Source: JBAYIE01 sp965279165
GTDB lineage: Bacteria > Bacteroidota > Bacteroidia > UKL13-3
Direction: 5' to 3'
Assembly (NCBI GenBank): GCA_965279165.1
Contig: OZ257140.1
Span: 1,364,001 to 1,428,000 of the forward strand
DNA length: 64,000 nucleotides
Under the pieces are notes generated by a model. That model was not told where the DNA came from, searched no databases, and was given only the letters and a program-made list of their open reading frames with translations. The position numbers and the translations under genes were made by a program. This document shows positions 33,580-43,116 of the stretch, piece by piece (position 1 is the first letter of the stretch; each line of letters begins with the position of its first letter).

Positions 33580-35763
33580 ATGTTAAAAACAAAAATGAAA
33601 GCAACAACAAAAACAATCGACCTGGGAGATGGACGGTCCATTTCAATTGAAACAGGTAAACTGGCTAAACAAGCCGACGGATCAGTAGTAGTAAGAATGG
33701 GTGATACCATGATTTTAGCTACAGCTGTATCCGCTAAAGAAGCAAAAGAAGATGTAGACTTTATGCCGTTAACGGTAGATTACCAGGAAAAATTTGCAGC
33801 CGTAGGTCGCATACCGGGTAGTTTCCACAAACGCGAAGCCAAACTAAGTGATTACGAAGTTTTGGTAAGTCGTATCGTTGATAGGGCATTGCGTCCTTTA
33901 TTTCCGGAAGATTACCATGCAGATACACAAGTAATGCTGCAATTGATTTCTTCCGATAAAAATTTACTACCGGATTGCCTGGTAGGATTAGCAGCCTCTT
34001 CGGCGTTAATGGTAAGTGATATTCCATTTAAAGGACCGATTTCAGAAGTTCGTATTGCACGTATTAACGGTCAATTTAAAATAAATCCGACAATCGAAGA
34101 AACTGCTACTGCTGACATGGATTTAATCGTTGCAGGAACCGAACACGATTTAAATATGGTGGAAGGTGAGTGTGCCGAAGTGAGCGAAGCAGATATGCTT
34201 GCAGCTTTAAAAGTTGCTCACGAAGCCATTAAATTGCAATGTAAAGCGCAGATGGAATTATGCGAAATGCTAGGTGGTAGAAAACCTGCACGCGAATACA
34301 ACCACGAACGCAGCGATGCAGCATTAGAAAAACAAATTCATGATTATGCATACGAAAAAATTTCGGCCATAGCAAAATCTAAATCAGGTAAAAACGAACG
34401 TAGCGCAGCATTTAAAAAAGTAAGAGAAGAATTTAAAGCTTCCCTTCCTGAAGGAACAGAAGTAGATAAATTTTTATCGAACAAATACTTTCATCATGTA
34501 GAATACGATGCTGTAAGAGCAATGATTTTAGGTGACCGCCAACGTTTGGATGGACGTAAACTGGATGAGGTTCGTCCAATCTGGAGTGAAGTAAACTATT
34601 TACCGGCTGCACATGGTTCAGCTGTGTTTACGCGTGGCGAAACCCAATCGTTAACAACAGTAACTTTAGGAACCAAATTAGATGAGCAATTATTAGATGC
34701 TCCTATGATGTATGGTTATTCTAAATTTTTATTGCATTATAATTTTCCTTCGTTCTCAACCGGTGAAGTAAAACCTAACCGTGGACCGGGACGTCGTGAA
34801 ATCGGACATGGAAACTTGGCATTACGTGGATTAAAACGCGTTTTACCGGGTATCGAAGAAAGTCCGTATACCATTCGTATCGTATCGGATATTTTAGAAT
34901 CCAATGGTTCGTCGTCGATGGCTACCGTTTGTGCCGGTTCACTGGCATTAATGGATGCGGGTATCAAAGTAAAAGATGCCGTAAGTGGTATTGCCATGGG
35001 ATTGATTACCGATGAGAAAACCGGAAAATACGCTGTGTTATCTGATATCTTAGGTGATGAAGACCATTTAGGTGATATGGATTTTAAAGTAGTTGGTACC
35101 AGCAAAGGTATTGTTGCCTGTCAGATGGATATCAAGATTAACGGATTGAAATGGGAAATGGTTGAAGAAGCTTTAAACCAAGCTAAAGCAGGTCGTTTAC
35201 ATATCATGGGCGAAATGAATAAAACCATTTCGAAACCCGCTTCCGATTACAAACCACATGCACCACGTATCGAAACTATTATTATCGACAAAGATTATAT
35301 CGGTGCAGTGATTGGACCGGGAGGAAAAGTAATTCAAGGAATTCAAAAAGATACCGGAGCTACCATTTCCATTACCGAAGTTAACAATACCGGAATCGTG
35401 GAAGTAGCCGCAACCAATGGAGATGCGATGCGCAAAGCAGTAGCAATCATCAAAGGTATTGTTGCCGTACCGGAAGTTGGCGAAGAGTATATGGGTAAAG
35501 TAAAAACCATTGTAGACTTTGGAGCATTTGTAGAAATATTACCGGGTAAAGATGGGTTGCTTCATATTTCAGAAGTTAGCTGGTCGCGCTTACCAAGTAT
35601 GGAAGGCGTATTAAAAGTTGGCGAAGAAATTAAAGTGAAACTAATAGAAGTGGATAAGAAAACCGGAAAGTTAAAGCTTTCCCGTAAAGCATTGTTACCT
35701 CGTCCGGAAGCTCCTAAAAAAGAAACCGCACCGACACCTCCTTCTACCGAAGGAAATGCATAG
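33580..35763 (+). CDS. pnp: Polyribonucleotide nucleotidyltransferase (PNPase)
   Basis: 727 residues. Two RNase PH domains (about 1-235 and 330-555) flank an all-helical linker; a KH domain (about 570-635, IGPGGKVIQGIQKDTGATIS) and an S1 domain (about 645-715, GKVKTIVDFGAFVEILPGKD) follow. The second RNase PH domain has LNPHY-like NFPSFSTGEVKPNRGPGRRE and SDILESNGSSSMATVC, the phosphate-binding and catalytic region, plus GDMDFKVVGT. It degrades RNA 3' to 5' with phosphate in the cytosol. ATG at 33580 is used; a second ATG five codons on is possible. The tail is Pro/Thr-rich. A 20-bp REP-like palindrome begins 11 bases after the stop. Confidence 0.96.
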   Translation: MLKTKMKATTKTIDLGDGRSISIETGKLAKQADGSVVVRMGDTMILATAVSAKEAKEDVDFMPLTVDYQEKFAAVGRIPGSFHKREAKLSDYEVLVSRIVDRALRPLFPEDYHADTQVMLQLISSDKNLLPDCLVGLAASSALMVSDIPFKGPISEVRIARINGQFKINPTIEETATADMDLIVAGTEHDLNMVEGECAEVSEADMLAALKVAHEAIKLQCKAQMELCEMLGGRKPAREYNHERSDAALEKQIHDYAYEKISAIAKSKSGKNERSAAFKKVREEFKASLPEGTEVDKFLSNKYFHHVEYDAVRAMILGDRQRLDGRKLDEVRPIWSEVNYLPAAHGSAVFTRGETQSLTTVTLGTKLDEQLLDAPMMYGYSKFLLHYNFPSFSTGEVKPNRGPGRREIGHGNLALRGLKRVLPGIEESPYTIRIVSDILESNGSSSMATVCAGSLALMDAGIKVKDAVSGIAMGLITDEKTGKYAVLSDILGDEDHLGDMDFKVVGTSKGIVACQMDIKINGLKWEMVEEALNQAKAGRLHIMGEMNKTISKPASDYKPHAPRIETIIIDKDYIGAVIGPGGKVIQGIQKDTGATISITEVNNTGIVEVAATNGDAMRKAVAIIKGIVAVPEVGEEYMGKVKTIVDFGAFVEILPGKDGLLHISEVSWSRLPSMEGVLKVGEEIKVKLIEVDKKTGKLKLSRKALLPRPEAPKKETAPTPPSTEGNA

Positions 35764-35768
35764 GGTTT

Positions 35769-35850
35769 GGTAGGGGACGGTCGCGACCGTCCCTTACCAA
35801 ATCATATTCGCGACTGTCCATTACAAACGCGACCGTCATTTGCGCGATTT
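35769..35850. repeat. REP-like palindrome and degraded half-units after pnp
   Basis: GGGACGGTCGCGACCGTCCC (35774-35793) is a perfect 20-bp palindrome, flanked by GGTAG and TTACC that partly extend the pairing. Half-unit fragments CGCGACTGTCC and CGCGACCGTC follow to about 35838. The core GGTCGCGACC is shared with the repeats at 24.5 and 24.7 kb. Confidence 0.85.
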
Positions 35851-35899
35851 CCCGATATTTATCATGCTTTGAAAGCAAAACATACCTTAATATTGCAGC

Positions 35900-36394
35900 A
35901 TGCAAACTTCCATTACCGAAGCTGAAATCTGGAAAATCTTGGAAGAAGTGAAGGATCCTGAAATACCAACACTTTCGATGGTAGATATGGGCATCATTAC
36001 CAAAGTAGAAATACAGGAAACGGGAAAAGTTTATGTAGAAATGACTCCTACCTTTACCGGTTGTCCTGCCATAAAAATGATGGAAACCATGGTGGCAGAT
36101 CAACTAAAAAAAGCAGGAATGATGGATGTGCTGGTTGTTACTACCTTCGATAAACCATGGAACAGCAACAAATTAACCGAAAGGGGTTTGATGTGCTTAA
36201 AAAAACATGGATTGGCTCCACCTCCCAAACATGAAGGAGAAATTACCATGGCATTACTGGAACATGTACCTTGTCCTTTTTGCAACAGCACCAATACCGA
36301 AATGAAAACGCCTTTTGGTCCTACCCTCTGCCGATCACTGCATTATTGCAACGATTGTTTGCAAGCCTTCGAACAATTTAAACCGGTTGTATAA
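35900..36394 (+). CDS. paaD: PaaD/MIP18-family protein (phenylacetyl-CoA epoxygenase PaaD-like)
   Basis: 164 residues. The N-terminal ~95 residues are a MIP18/DUF59 domain: VKDPEIPTLSMVDMGII (about 17-33) and TPTFTGCPAIKMM (about 53-65) with its conserved Cys. The C-terminal part is a zinc-ribbon-like region with Cys pairs (VPCPFCNST and HYCNDCLQ). This two-part build is that of PaaD (PaaJ), which helps mature the iron site of the PaaABCE ring epoxidase. No paaA, B, C or E gene is in the window, so either those are elsewhere or this copy serves general Fe-S maturation. The symbol is therefore tentative. Confidence 0.75.
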   Translation: MQTSITEAEIWKILEEVKDPEIPTLSMVDMGIITKVEIQETGKVYVEMTPTFTGCPAIKMMETMVADQLKKAGMMDVLVVTTFDKPWNSNKLTERGLMCLKKHGLAPPPKHEGEITMALLEHVPCPFCNSTNTEMKTPFGPTLCRSLHYCNDCLQAFEQFKPVV

Positions 36395-36400
36395 TTGGTA

Positions 36401-36429
36401 TTGTATTTCCCGTCAAAACTTTACATTTG
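36401..36429 (+). promoter_or_regulatory. Promoter of kup
   Basis: TTG (36401-36403), an 18-base spacer and TACATTTG (36422-36429) match the Bacteroidota primary promoter. It lies 24 bases before the GTG start. Confidence 0.7.
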
Positions 36430-36453
36430 TTGCCATATTTATTGAATTAAAAC

Positions 36454-38397
36454 GTGTCGGAACACCATAGTAACCTGTCCAAACTCTCTGTAGGTGGATT
36501 GCTTGTAACCCTAGGAATCATCTACGGTGATATTGGAACCTCTCCTTTGTATGTGATGAAGGCCATCATGGCCAACCGAATCATTTCGAAAGAACTTATT
36601 TTAGGTGGCTTATCCTGTGTGTTTTGGACCCTGACACTTCAAACTACGATAAAGTATGTAAGTATTACCCTTCGGGCAGATAACAATGGAGAAGGTGGTA
36701 TTTTTTCTTTGTATGCATTAATCAGAAGGCGAAAACCTTTTTTAATTTTCCCTGCTATTATTGGTGGATGTGCATTGTTAGCTGATGGCATGATTACACC
36801 TCCTATATCTGTTGCATCTGCAGTAGAAGGATTGCGTATTTTAAATCCGGATATTCCAACCATACCAATTGTTGTTACCATTATTGTTTCCTTGTTTTTT
36901 GTGCAAAGGGTTGGAACCAGTATCGTTGGCAAAGCATTCGGGCCAATCATGTTAATCTGGTTCAGCATGCTTGCTATTTTAGGTTTAATGGGCATGTCGC
37001 ACGATTTTACTGTACTCAAAGCATTAAACCCATATTATGCCTATCAATTACTGGTTATCTATCCAAATGGATTTTGGATTTTAGGAGCCGTATTTCTTTG
37101 TACTACCGGAGCAGAAGCGCTTTATTCAGATTTAGGACATTGCGGTCGTAAAAATATTCGGGTAAGTTGGGCTTTTGTTAAAGTAACTTTGTTGCTTAAT
37201 TATTTTGGACAAGGAGCATGGGCATTGGAACATCTCGGACAAAACATTACCCATTTAAATCCATTTTATTCACTGATGCCGGATTGGTTTTTATTACCCG
37301 GAATTATCATCGCCACCATGGCAGCTGTTATCGCCAGTCAGGCTTTAATCAGTGGCTCGTTTACTTTGATTTCGGAAGCATTGCGTTTAAATGTTTGGCC
37401 GAAGATTACCATTAAGTATCCGACCGAAACCAAAGGTCAGTTGTACGTTCCAAGTGCCAACTGGATATTGTGCGCAGGTTGTGTTGGGGTTGTTTTGTAT
37501 TTTAAAGAGTCGTCGAACATGGAAGCCGCTTATGGTTTAGCCATTACCATTGCGATGTTGATGACAACCATCTTACTTGCCAATTACTTGCGTAAAATTA
37601 AAATCCCAAAGTGGATAGTGTATATCATTCTTGGAATTTATTTATCCATTGAATCGTCCTTTCTGGTTGCAAATTTGGAAAAATTCCAACATGGCGGATG
37701 GGTAACTTTGATTATTAGTTTGGCATTTATTGGTGTAATGTGGGTATGGTTTAAAGGAAGAAAAATCAAAAACAGGTTTACCGAATTTGTTAATATCAAA
37801 GAGTTTCTTCCTTCTTTACAGGAGCTAAGTAAAGACCAATCTATTCCCAAATACGCAACCCATTTGGTATACCTAACCAGTGCAGATCATCTGATGGAGG
37901 TAGAACGTAAAATTATTTATTCGATTTTACAGAAACAACCCAAGCGTGCGGATGTATATTGGTTTGTGCATATCAATGTAGTGGATCAACCGTATGCCAT
38001 GGAGTATCGCGTAGATCATATTGTGCCGCATGATGTGATTAAAATTGAATTCCGTTTGGGATTTAGGGTCGAACAAAAAATTAACTTCTACTTCCGTAAA
38101 GTGGTAGAAGAACTCATGCGAAACCATGAAGTAGATGTAACATCCCGATATGCATCCTTAAATAAATTAAATGTTACCGGTGATTTCCGGTTTGTGGTGA
38201 TTAAGCGACACCTTTCATATGAAAATGAATTGTCGTTGTACGAAGAACTTATTATGGATACTTATGGATTCCTCGATCGTTTAAGTTTGGGAGAGGAAAG
38301 GGCATTTGGATTAGATACCAGTTCGGTTACCGTTGAAAAAGCGCCTTTGGTAGTTGCTCCGGTTAAAGAATTTAAACTAAAGCGAATTTACGGGTGA
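36454..38397 (+). CDS. kup: KUP/HAK/KT family potassium uptake protein
   Basis: 647 residues, GTG start. The family signature is GGLLVTLGIIYGDIGTSPLY (about 14-33), with GEGGIFSLYALIRR (about 79-92) and DGMITPPISVASAVEGL (about 111-127) after it. Twelve hydrophobic segments occupy ~10-440. The C-terminal ~200 residues are a cytosolic domain as in other KUPs. It imports K+ by proton symport. The protein is complete. A promoter is visible directly upstream, so it is probably transcribed alone. Confidence 0.95.
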   Translation: MSEHHSNLSKLSVGGLLVTLGIIYGDIGTSPLYVMKAIMANRIISKELILGGLSCVFWTLTLQTTIKYVSITLRADNNGEGGIFSLYALIRRRKPFLIFPAIIGGCALLADGMITPPISVASAVEGLRILNPDIPTIPIVVTIIVSLFFVQRVGTSIVGKAFGPIMLIWFSMLAILGLMGMSHDFTVLKALNPYYAYQLLVIYPNGFWILGAVFLCTTGAEALYSDLGHCGRKNIRVSWAFVKVTLLLNYFGQGAWALEHLGQNITHLNPFYSLMPDWFLLPGIIIATMAAVIASQALISGSFTLISEALRLNVWPKITIKYPTETKGQLYVPSANWILCAGCVGVVLYFKESSNMEAAYGLAITIAMLMTTILLANYLRKIKIPKWIVYIILGIYLSIESSFLVANLEKFQHGGWVTLIISLAFIGVMWVWFKGRKIKNRFTEFVNIKEFLPSLQELSKDQSIPKYATHLVYLTSADHLMEVERKIIYSILQKQPKRADVYWFVHINVVDQPYAMEYRVDHIVPHDVIKIEFRLGFRVEQKINFYFRKVVEELMRNHEVDVTSRYASLNKLNVTGDFRFVVIKRHLSYENELSLYEELIMDTYGFLDRLSLGEERAFGLDTSSVTVEKAPLVVAPVKEFKLKRIYG

Positions 38398-38399
38398 GT

Positions 38400-38546
38400 T
38401 GAGGTGTTGATGTGTTGAGGTGTTGAAGTGTTGATGTGTTGAGGTGCGTTGTTACAAGATTAATAGTCAAGTAAAACGGATCATAACTCCCCGGATTGCT
38501 GGTAGGCCTATTCCTTCAAGCTCAGGAACCATCCTTCGACAGGTTT
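38400..38546. repeat. Low-complexity and dispersed repeat words after kup
   Basis: GTTGAGGTGTTGATGT-type units repeat about five times (38400-38446), the complement of the CAACACCTCAACACC words at 15.66 kb. CCTTCAAGCTCAGGAACC with CCTTCGACAGG (about 38512-38541) is a second word typical of dispersed repeats in this phylum. Confidence 0.7.
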
Positions 38547-38666
38547 AAAGTTAAAAATATACACATGCTTTGTTGAGGTCTAATTCATAACTCATTCCCG
38601 CATGTAAAAACTACGTCGTTCCTCCTTGTTTTTATCGGGCGGGATTAAAACATTCATCACTTATAA

Positions 38667-39422
38667 CTAATACGTGTCTAACTGATACGCCAACCCCAAC
38701 CCAAATCCTACCACATGGTAATATTGGGTATACTCTTGAGACCATAAAAAAGCTAGTCCGGATGAAGGATCGCTGATGGTAATACCATTAAAAGTTTGTT
38801 CGGTATACAAAAAATCAAGGTTTACATGCAACAACAAATTCCGATACAACCTTGTTCGAACATCAAGTCCAACCTGGTAAGCCGCATTGTTCGAAGTAAC
38901 CTCATTGATGCGTAATAACAATGGTCGGTTCGAAGATTGAATGATTAAAGAATAATCCTGTTGTGGCATCACCGAGCTTAATAATCCTGCCATCAATTTA
39001 AATTCATACGTGGTATTTGGTGTTCGCATCGGATAAAAAATACCCAGCATCATTCCATTCAATTGCCACGGATTGGTGGTAATTTTTTGCAAGGTAGTAC
39101 CCGGAAAAACATATGGTAAAACAGCTTGAAAGTCTTCGGTATACTTGGCATCGTTAAATGGATTTTCGTTGTATAAATACATTAATTTTAATCCAAAGGA
39201 GCGGGATATCTCAAACCCCATACCTACGCGAATCTGGTATCCGGGATTTGCATAACCCGATGCCTGGGTAGGTTCGGCAAGTGCATAATCCATTACGGGC
39301 ATTGAGAGTCCACCGGAAGCCATAAAATAGGACTTTTTTAGAAATAGACTATCGATATTGAAACGCTGGGCATAACTGAAAGTGGAACAAAACAATATCA
39401 GTATAACACCATATCTCTTCAT
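38667..39422 (-). CDS. Predicted outer-membrane beta-barrel protein
   Basis: 251 residues with signal peptide MKRYGVILILFCSTFSYAQ. The rest is alternating polar/hydrophobic strands with aromatic girdles (GYQIRVGMGFEISRSFGLKL, YEFKLMAGLLSS, YQVGLDVRTRLYRNLLLHVN) and ends in a strand plus YQLDTY, in keeping with a small barrel of about eight to ten strands. Function unknown. Its ATG overlaps the stop of the acyl-CoA synthetase gene by one base, so the two are cotranscribed. Confidence 0.75.
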   Translation of the reverse strand: MKRYGVILILFCSTFSYAQRFNIDSLFLKKSYFMASGGLSMPVMDYALAEPTQASGYANPGYQIRVGMGFEISRSFGLKLMYLYNENPFNDAKYTEDFQAVLPYVFPGTTLQKITTNPWQLNGMMLGIFYPMRTPNTTYEFKLMAGLLSSVMPQQDYSLIIQSSNRPLLLRINEVTSNNAAYQVGLDVRTRLYRNLLLHVNLDFLYTEQTFNGITISDPSSGLAFLWSQEYTQYYHVVGFGLGLAYQLDTY

Positions 39423-41317
39423 TACTCGATGATATTGCTATACATTGCTTTTATTTCGGCCGCATATTTTTGCTCAACCACTTTGCGTTTAATCTTTTGG
39501 GTAGGTGTCATTTCTCCTTCTTCTAAAGTAAATGCACTACGTTTAACAATAAAGTATCTCACCCTTTCAAACTTTCCAAGATCGTTGGCTAGCTTATGCA
39601 TATCTTCTTCTATCCAAGAAATAATTTTTTTATCGTCGGTAAATTTATTGCTGAAATTGAACCAATCCTCCGTGCATCCGAATTTTTCCTTTAACTCTTC
39701 TCTTGAAGGAACAATAATGGCAGTTAAATATTCTTGGTTATCGCCTATTAAAAAAATCTGTTCAATTCTATTTGATTTGAGGTACACATTTTCGATGGGT
39801 GTTGGGTATACATTTTTACCAAATGAATTTACAATTATATTCTTGATGCGATCGGTAATTTTTAAGTATCCTTTATAAAATTTTCCAACATCTCCGGTAT
39901 GCAGCCATCCTTCGGAGTCAATTGTTTTTGCTGTTTCTTCGGGAAGGTTCCAATATCCTTTCATCACATTATTTCCCCTTACTAAAATTTCGCCCTCAGC
40001 ACTTTCAAATTCAGGATCATACGAGGCATGGGTTTGAATCGTGTAAATTGCTTTGGTATCCGGATTTTGGATAGCTACTTCACATCCTTTTCCAACTCTT
40101 CCTACAGCCCCAAAAACTTGGCGATGTGGTTCGTTGACGGTAACCAATGGCGAAGTTTCTGTTAAACCAAATCCTTCACAAACTACCACACCCATATTGC
40201 CAAAAAATTCGCCAACATGTTTGGGCATAGCTCCTCCGCCTGATATCATGATGCGCATATTTCCGCCTAAACGGGCTTTTATTTTAGAGAAAACCAGTTT
40301 TTCGGCAATACGCAATTGTAAATTGAGCAATACAGAATGTGACTTTCCATCTTCGTTGTTGTGTCGTCTTTTTTCGCCAACCACAAAAGCCCAATTAAAT
40401 ATTTTTAAACTGAATCCACCTTTTTGGGTTACGTTTTTACGTACGCGTTCTTCAATACGTTCGAGCAAACGCGGCACGGTTAAAATGGCCATGGGTTTGG
40501 TTTCAATAATATTACTCGAAAGCGCTTCCAAACTTTGGGCAAAAGCAATTTGTGTCCCAACCAATGTACTCAGATAATACGTTGCAGTTCTTTCATAAAC
40601 ATGGCAAAGTGGTAAGAAAGAAAGAAAGCGATATTCTTTGCTCACAATTGGCATTAGGTCGACTGCCATTTGTACGTTTGTAATAAAATTATTGTGGGTT
40701 AACATGGCACCTTTTGGTTTTCCGGTTGTTCCGGAAGTATACAGCAAACAAGCCAGGTCGTCGCGGGTAATGGATTTAAGTTGTTGTTCAATCTGGTCTT
40801 TCAATCCCGCATAAAGTTGGGTACCTTCTTCAATCATTTGTTTCCAGCTTACTACGCCTTCTGGAATGGTAGTTGTTTCGTAGGAAATGATTAGTTTTTT
40901 AAGGCTAGGACATGCACTTTTAATTTTCAGAATCTTCTTTAATAAAAATGGTGTACCAATTAAAATTGCTTCTGCTCCTGAGTCGTTGATGATATGGGTA
41001 ACTTCGGGTTCTGATAAGGTGGGGTAAACCGAAACATTTACCAAACCCAGTTGCATTAATCCTTGGTCGAAGCAAATATATTCAGGAGAGTTTTCAAGAA
41101 TAAGGGCAACTTTATCTTGTTTTTTAAGTCCCAAATGCATCATATACGCTGAAATAGCATTGGCTTCATCCAATACCTCTTTGTAGGTTACACCATGGTA
41201 TGGACCGTCTTTTTTCTTTTCGAGCAAATAAATATCGGTTAGCTTTTTGATATTATTTGCGGCGTTGCGCATGTAATAATGCAGCGATGGGAATTCAGGG
41301 AATATTACAGCATCCAT
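39422..41317 (-). CDS. AMP-forming long-chain acyl-CoA synthetase
   Basis: 631 residues of the ANL superfamily. The P-loop is LLYTSGTTGKPKGAMLTHNN (about 190-209), followed by the adenine-site stretch CEGFGLTETSP (about 375-385) and the hinge/A8 region WLHTGDVGKFYKGYLKITDR (about 470-489) with KNIIVNSFGKNVYP. This is the FadD15/FACL type, which activates long-chain fatty acids with ATP and CoA, at the membrane or in the cytosol. The N terminus has no signal peptide. A predicted outer-membrane protein gene follows with a one-base overlap; a role in taking up or recycling fatty acids is inferred only from this. Confidence 0.92.
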   Translation of the reverse strand: MDAVIFPEFPSLHYYMRNAANNIKKLTDIYLLEKKKDGPYHGVTYKEVLDEANAISAYMMHLGLKKQDKVALILENSPEYICFDQGLMQLGLVNVSVYPTLSEPEVTHIINDSGAEAILIGTPFLLKKILKIKSACPSLKKLIISYETTTIPEGVVSWKQMIEEGTQLYAGLKDQIEQQLKSITRDDLACLLYTSGTTGKPKGAMLTHNNFITNVQMAVDLMPIVSKEYRFLSFLPLCHVYERTATYYLSTLVGTQIAFAQSLEALSSNIIETKPMAILTVPRLLERIEERVRKNVTQKGGFSLKIFNWAFVVGEKRRHNNEDGKSHSVLLNLQLRIAEKLVFSKIKARLGGNMRIMISGGGAMPKHVGEFFGNMGVVVCEGFGLTETSPLVTVNEPHRQVFGAVGRVGKGCEVAIQNPDTKAIYTIQTHASYDPEFESAEGEILVRGNNVMKGYWNLPEETAKTIDSEGWLHTGDVGKFYKGYLKITDRIKNIIVNSFGKNVYPTPIENVYLKSNRIEQIFLIGDNQEYLTAIIVPSREELKEKFGCTEDWFNFSNKFTDDKKIISWIEEDMHKLANDLGKFERVRYFIVKRSAFTLEEGEMTPTQKIKRKVVEQKYAAEIKAMYSNIIE

Positions 41318-41416
41318 AGTTAATTATATTAAATAGGTATAGGTTATTCTTTCAAATATATACTTTTATGGAAAATAGGGTGAAATTGGGTGATAAATGT
41401 TATAACTTCGTTTATC

Positions 41417-42715
41417 ATGGAACGAATCATAATTTGGACTATTGTTTTTATATCGAGTATTCAAATTGGAACATGCCAATGGGTCTTGAATAATAATGCA
41501 GACAACGACTTGGTTTATTCAAAGATATTCTATACAAGTAAAGACACGCTATGGGCTCTTGGGCGAGAAAATAAAACTAGCCCCAATTACTATTGTGTTA
41601 CAAGCTATGATGGAGGTAAAAGTTTTAACTACATATTAAACCCATTCAATCCATTTATTAATTTAATTCCATTTGATGGCAATCATGCTTTGGCATACGG
41701 TGCACAACCCATAACTCCAGGAAATAGATATTTTGCATTAACATCAGATGGAGGTCAGAATTGGAATCCGGTTTCAATTTCGGATAGTACACCGAAAGTT
41801 GGAAATTTCGGATTATTACCACTTTATCAGAATCATGTGGCAGTTATGTTTAATAATTCATCCGGCTTTGATTGTCAGCAAATTTATAAAAGTAGCAACA
41901 AAGGTTTAACTTGGACCAAAATCCCTTGTGAAAATATTCATTACAACAACCTCCAATTTGGATCGATTAGAAAAGTATATTCCTCAGGGTCTTATACCAT
42001 GTTAATGGCAGACTCCCTTTTCATTTATACACCGGATAATGGTTCTAACTGGTATATGAGAGAAGGATATAATACTCATTTATTCTATGCCTCTTTGACT
42101 TTTATGGATACCATGAATGTAGTATGGAATTTATCTTCCAGCTTGCAAACAATTATGTATCGTTCCAATAATGGCGGTTTGAGTTGGGATACGGTAAAAC
42201 AAGGATTTAGTGATATGAGGGTTGCTCTATATGTTAAAGATTCAAATGACAAAGGTTTTTTCTTTATGGGTGGACCTTATAACTCCATAATTAGCTCAGA
42301 CACCGGAAAATCTTGGAGTATACTTGACAATGAAAACCATAGAGATGTAGCGTTTTTTGATACACAGAATGGAATCAGTGTTAACCCTGTTTCCGCCGGA
42401 GGCAAAGGGGTTATGCTATTTACTGGTTTTCCGTCTGGTTTACCTTCATCGCATTCAAATTTAACATTTAAATTATTTCCAAATCCCAATAATGGTAACT
42501 TTTCTATTGCTTTCGGTGAAGAGTTTAATTCAAAGTCAATTTACATTCAAGTCACCAATCTACTAGGTCAAATTGTTTATACGAGTTCATCCAATCTAAT
42601 GCAAGGAGATGAACATAATATAAATTTGGACTTCTTGGATAATGGTCTTTATAACATTTCATTCGTAACAGATAAATCTGATGTAATCCGATCCTCATTG
42701 GTAATTTCTAAATAA
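41417..42715 (+). CDS. Secreted BNR/Ycf48-like protein with T9SS sorting domain
   Basis: 432 residues from the ATG at 41417, which begins a signal peptide (ERIIIWTIVFISSIQIGTC); the frame opens nine codons earlier without family support. The body has Asp-box-like repeats (SYDGGKSFNYIL, SDGGQNWNPV, SNKGLTWTKI, PDNGSNWYMR, NNGGLSWDTV, SDTGKSWSIL), giving a seven- or six-bladed beta propeller of the sialidase/Ycf48 type. No catalytic residues are identified. The last ~80 residues are a T9SS type A domain (LFPNPNNGNFSI, NLLGQIVY, NGLYNISF). It faces a decayed paralogue tail to tail at 42783-43039. Confidence 0.8.
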   Translation: MERIIIWTIVFISSIQIGTCQWVLNNNADNDLVYSKIFYTSKDTLWALGRENKTSPNYYCVTSYDGGKSFNYILNPFNPFINLIPFDGNHALAYGAQPITPGNRYFALTSDGGQNWNPVSISDSTPKVGNFGLLPLYQNHVAVMFNNSSGFDCQQIYKSSNKGLTWTKIPCENIHYNNLQFGSIRKVYSSGSYTMLMADSLFIYTPDNGSNWYMREGYNTHLFYASLTFMDTMNVVWNLSSSLQTIMYRSNNGGLSWDTVKQGFSDMRVALYVKDSNDKGFFFMGGPYNSIISSDTGKSWSILDNENHRDVAFFDTQNGISVNPVSAGGKGVMLFTGFPSGLPSSHSNLTFKLFPNPNNGNFSIAFGEEFNSKSIYIQVTNLLGQIVYTSSSNLMQGDEHNINLDFLDNGLYNISFVTDKSDVIRSSLVISK

Positions 42716-42782
42716 GCTCATTCGTTCCTTCAAATTGCTCTAAACTTTAATAAATAGTTAATGAGTTAAATTCCTACATTTA

Positions 42783-43039
42783 TTACGCACAAATTTGTTT
42801 AAGTAAATTTTGTTTGTATGAAAATGTCTTACCCCCATCATTACTTGTAACAATATAATAGTTCTGGAATGAAGCATCATTTGCATATCCCCATATTTTA
42901 TTCGGGCTTGAATATGTGATGCGAGAAAAAACAAATCATTGTTAGTAACTTGAATTGTCTGCCATTGGGCAGACAAATCAGTAATAAACAGTTAGTTTAA
43001 TAAAATAATAGTTACGCTTGTTCTAAAGTTTAGTTTCAT
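42783..43039 (-). pseudogene. Decayed fragment of a BNR/Ycf48-like secreted protein gene
   Basis: On the minus strand an ATG at 43039 opens KLNFRTSVTIILLN, then a TAA stop, then in the same frame LFITDLSAQWQTIQ and VTNNDLFF: a signal peptide and mature start interrupted by a nonsense codon. In a run of T the frame then shifts by one base, and the other frame reads SRITYSSPNKIWGYAND and YYIVTSNDGGKTFSYKQNL before a stop at 42783. These match SKIFYTSKDTLWALGR and YYCVTSYDGGKSFNYIL at the start of the neighbouring plus-strand gene. The propeller blades and sorting domain are absent. It fills most of the 400-base gap. Confidence 0.8.
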
Positions 43040-43116
43040 ATTAATTCTTGATTGAAACAGCCAAAATTACACAACACAGTTTATAAATTTATATATATTT
43101 AGATTCGTTGAACTAT

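Noticed and set aside
41417..42715. BNR protein as an active sialidase
   Set aside because: Asp boxes alone define the propeller; no catalytic Arg triad or nucleophilic Tyr pattern could be recognised.
42758..42976. Small gene of 72 codons on the minus strand
   Set aside because: It is the out-of-frame reading of the BNR pseudogene; the conserved residues switch frame at a T run.
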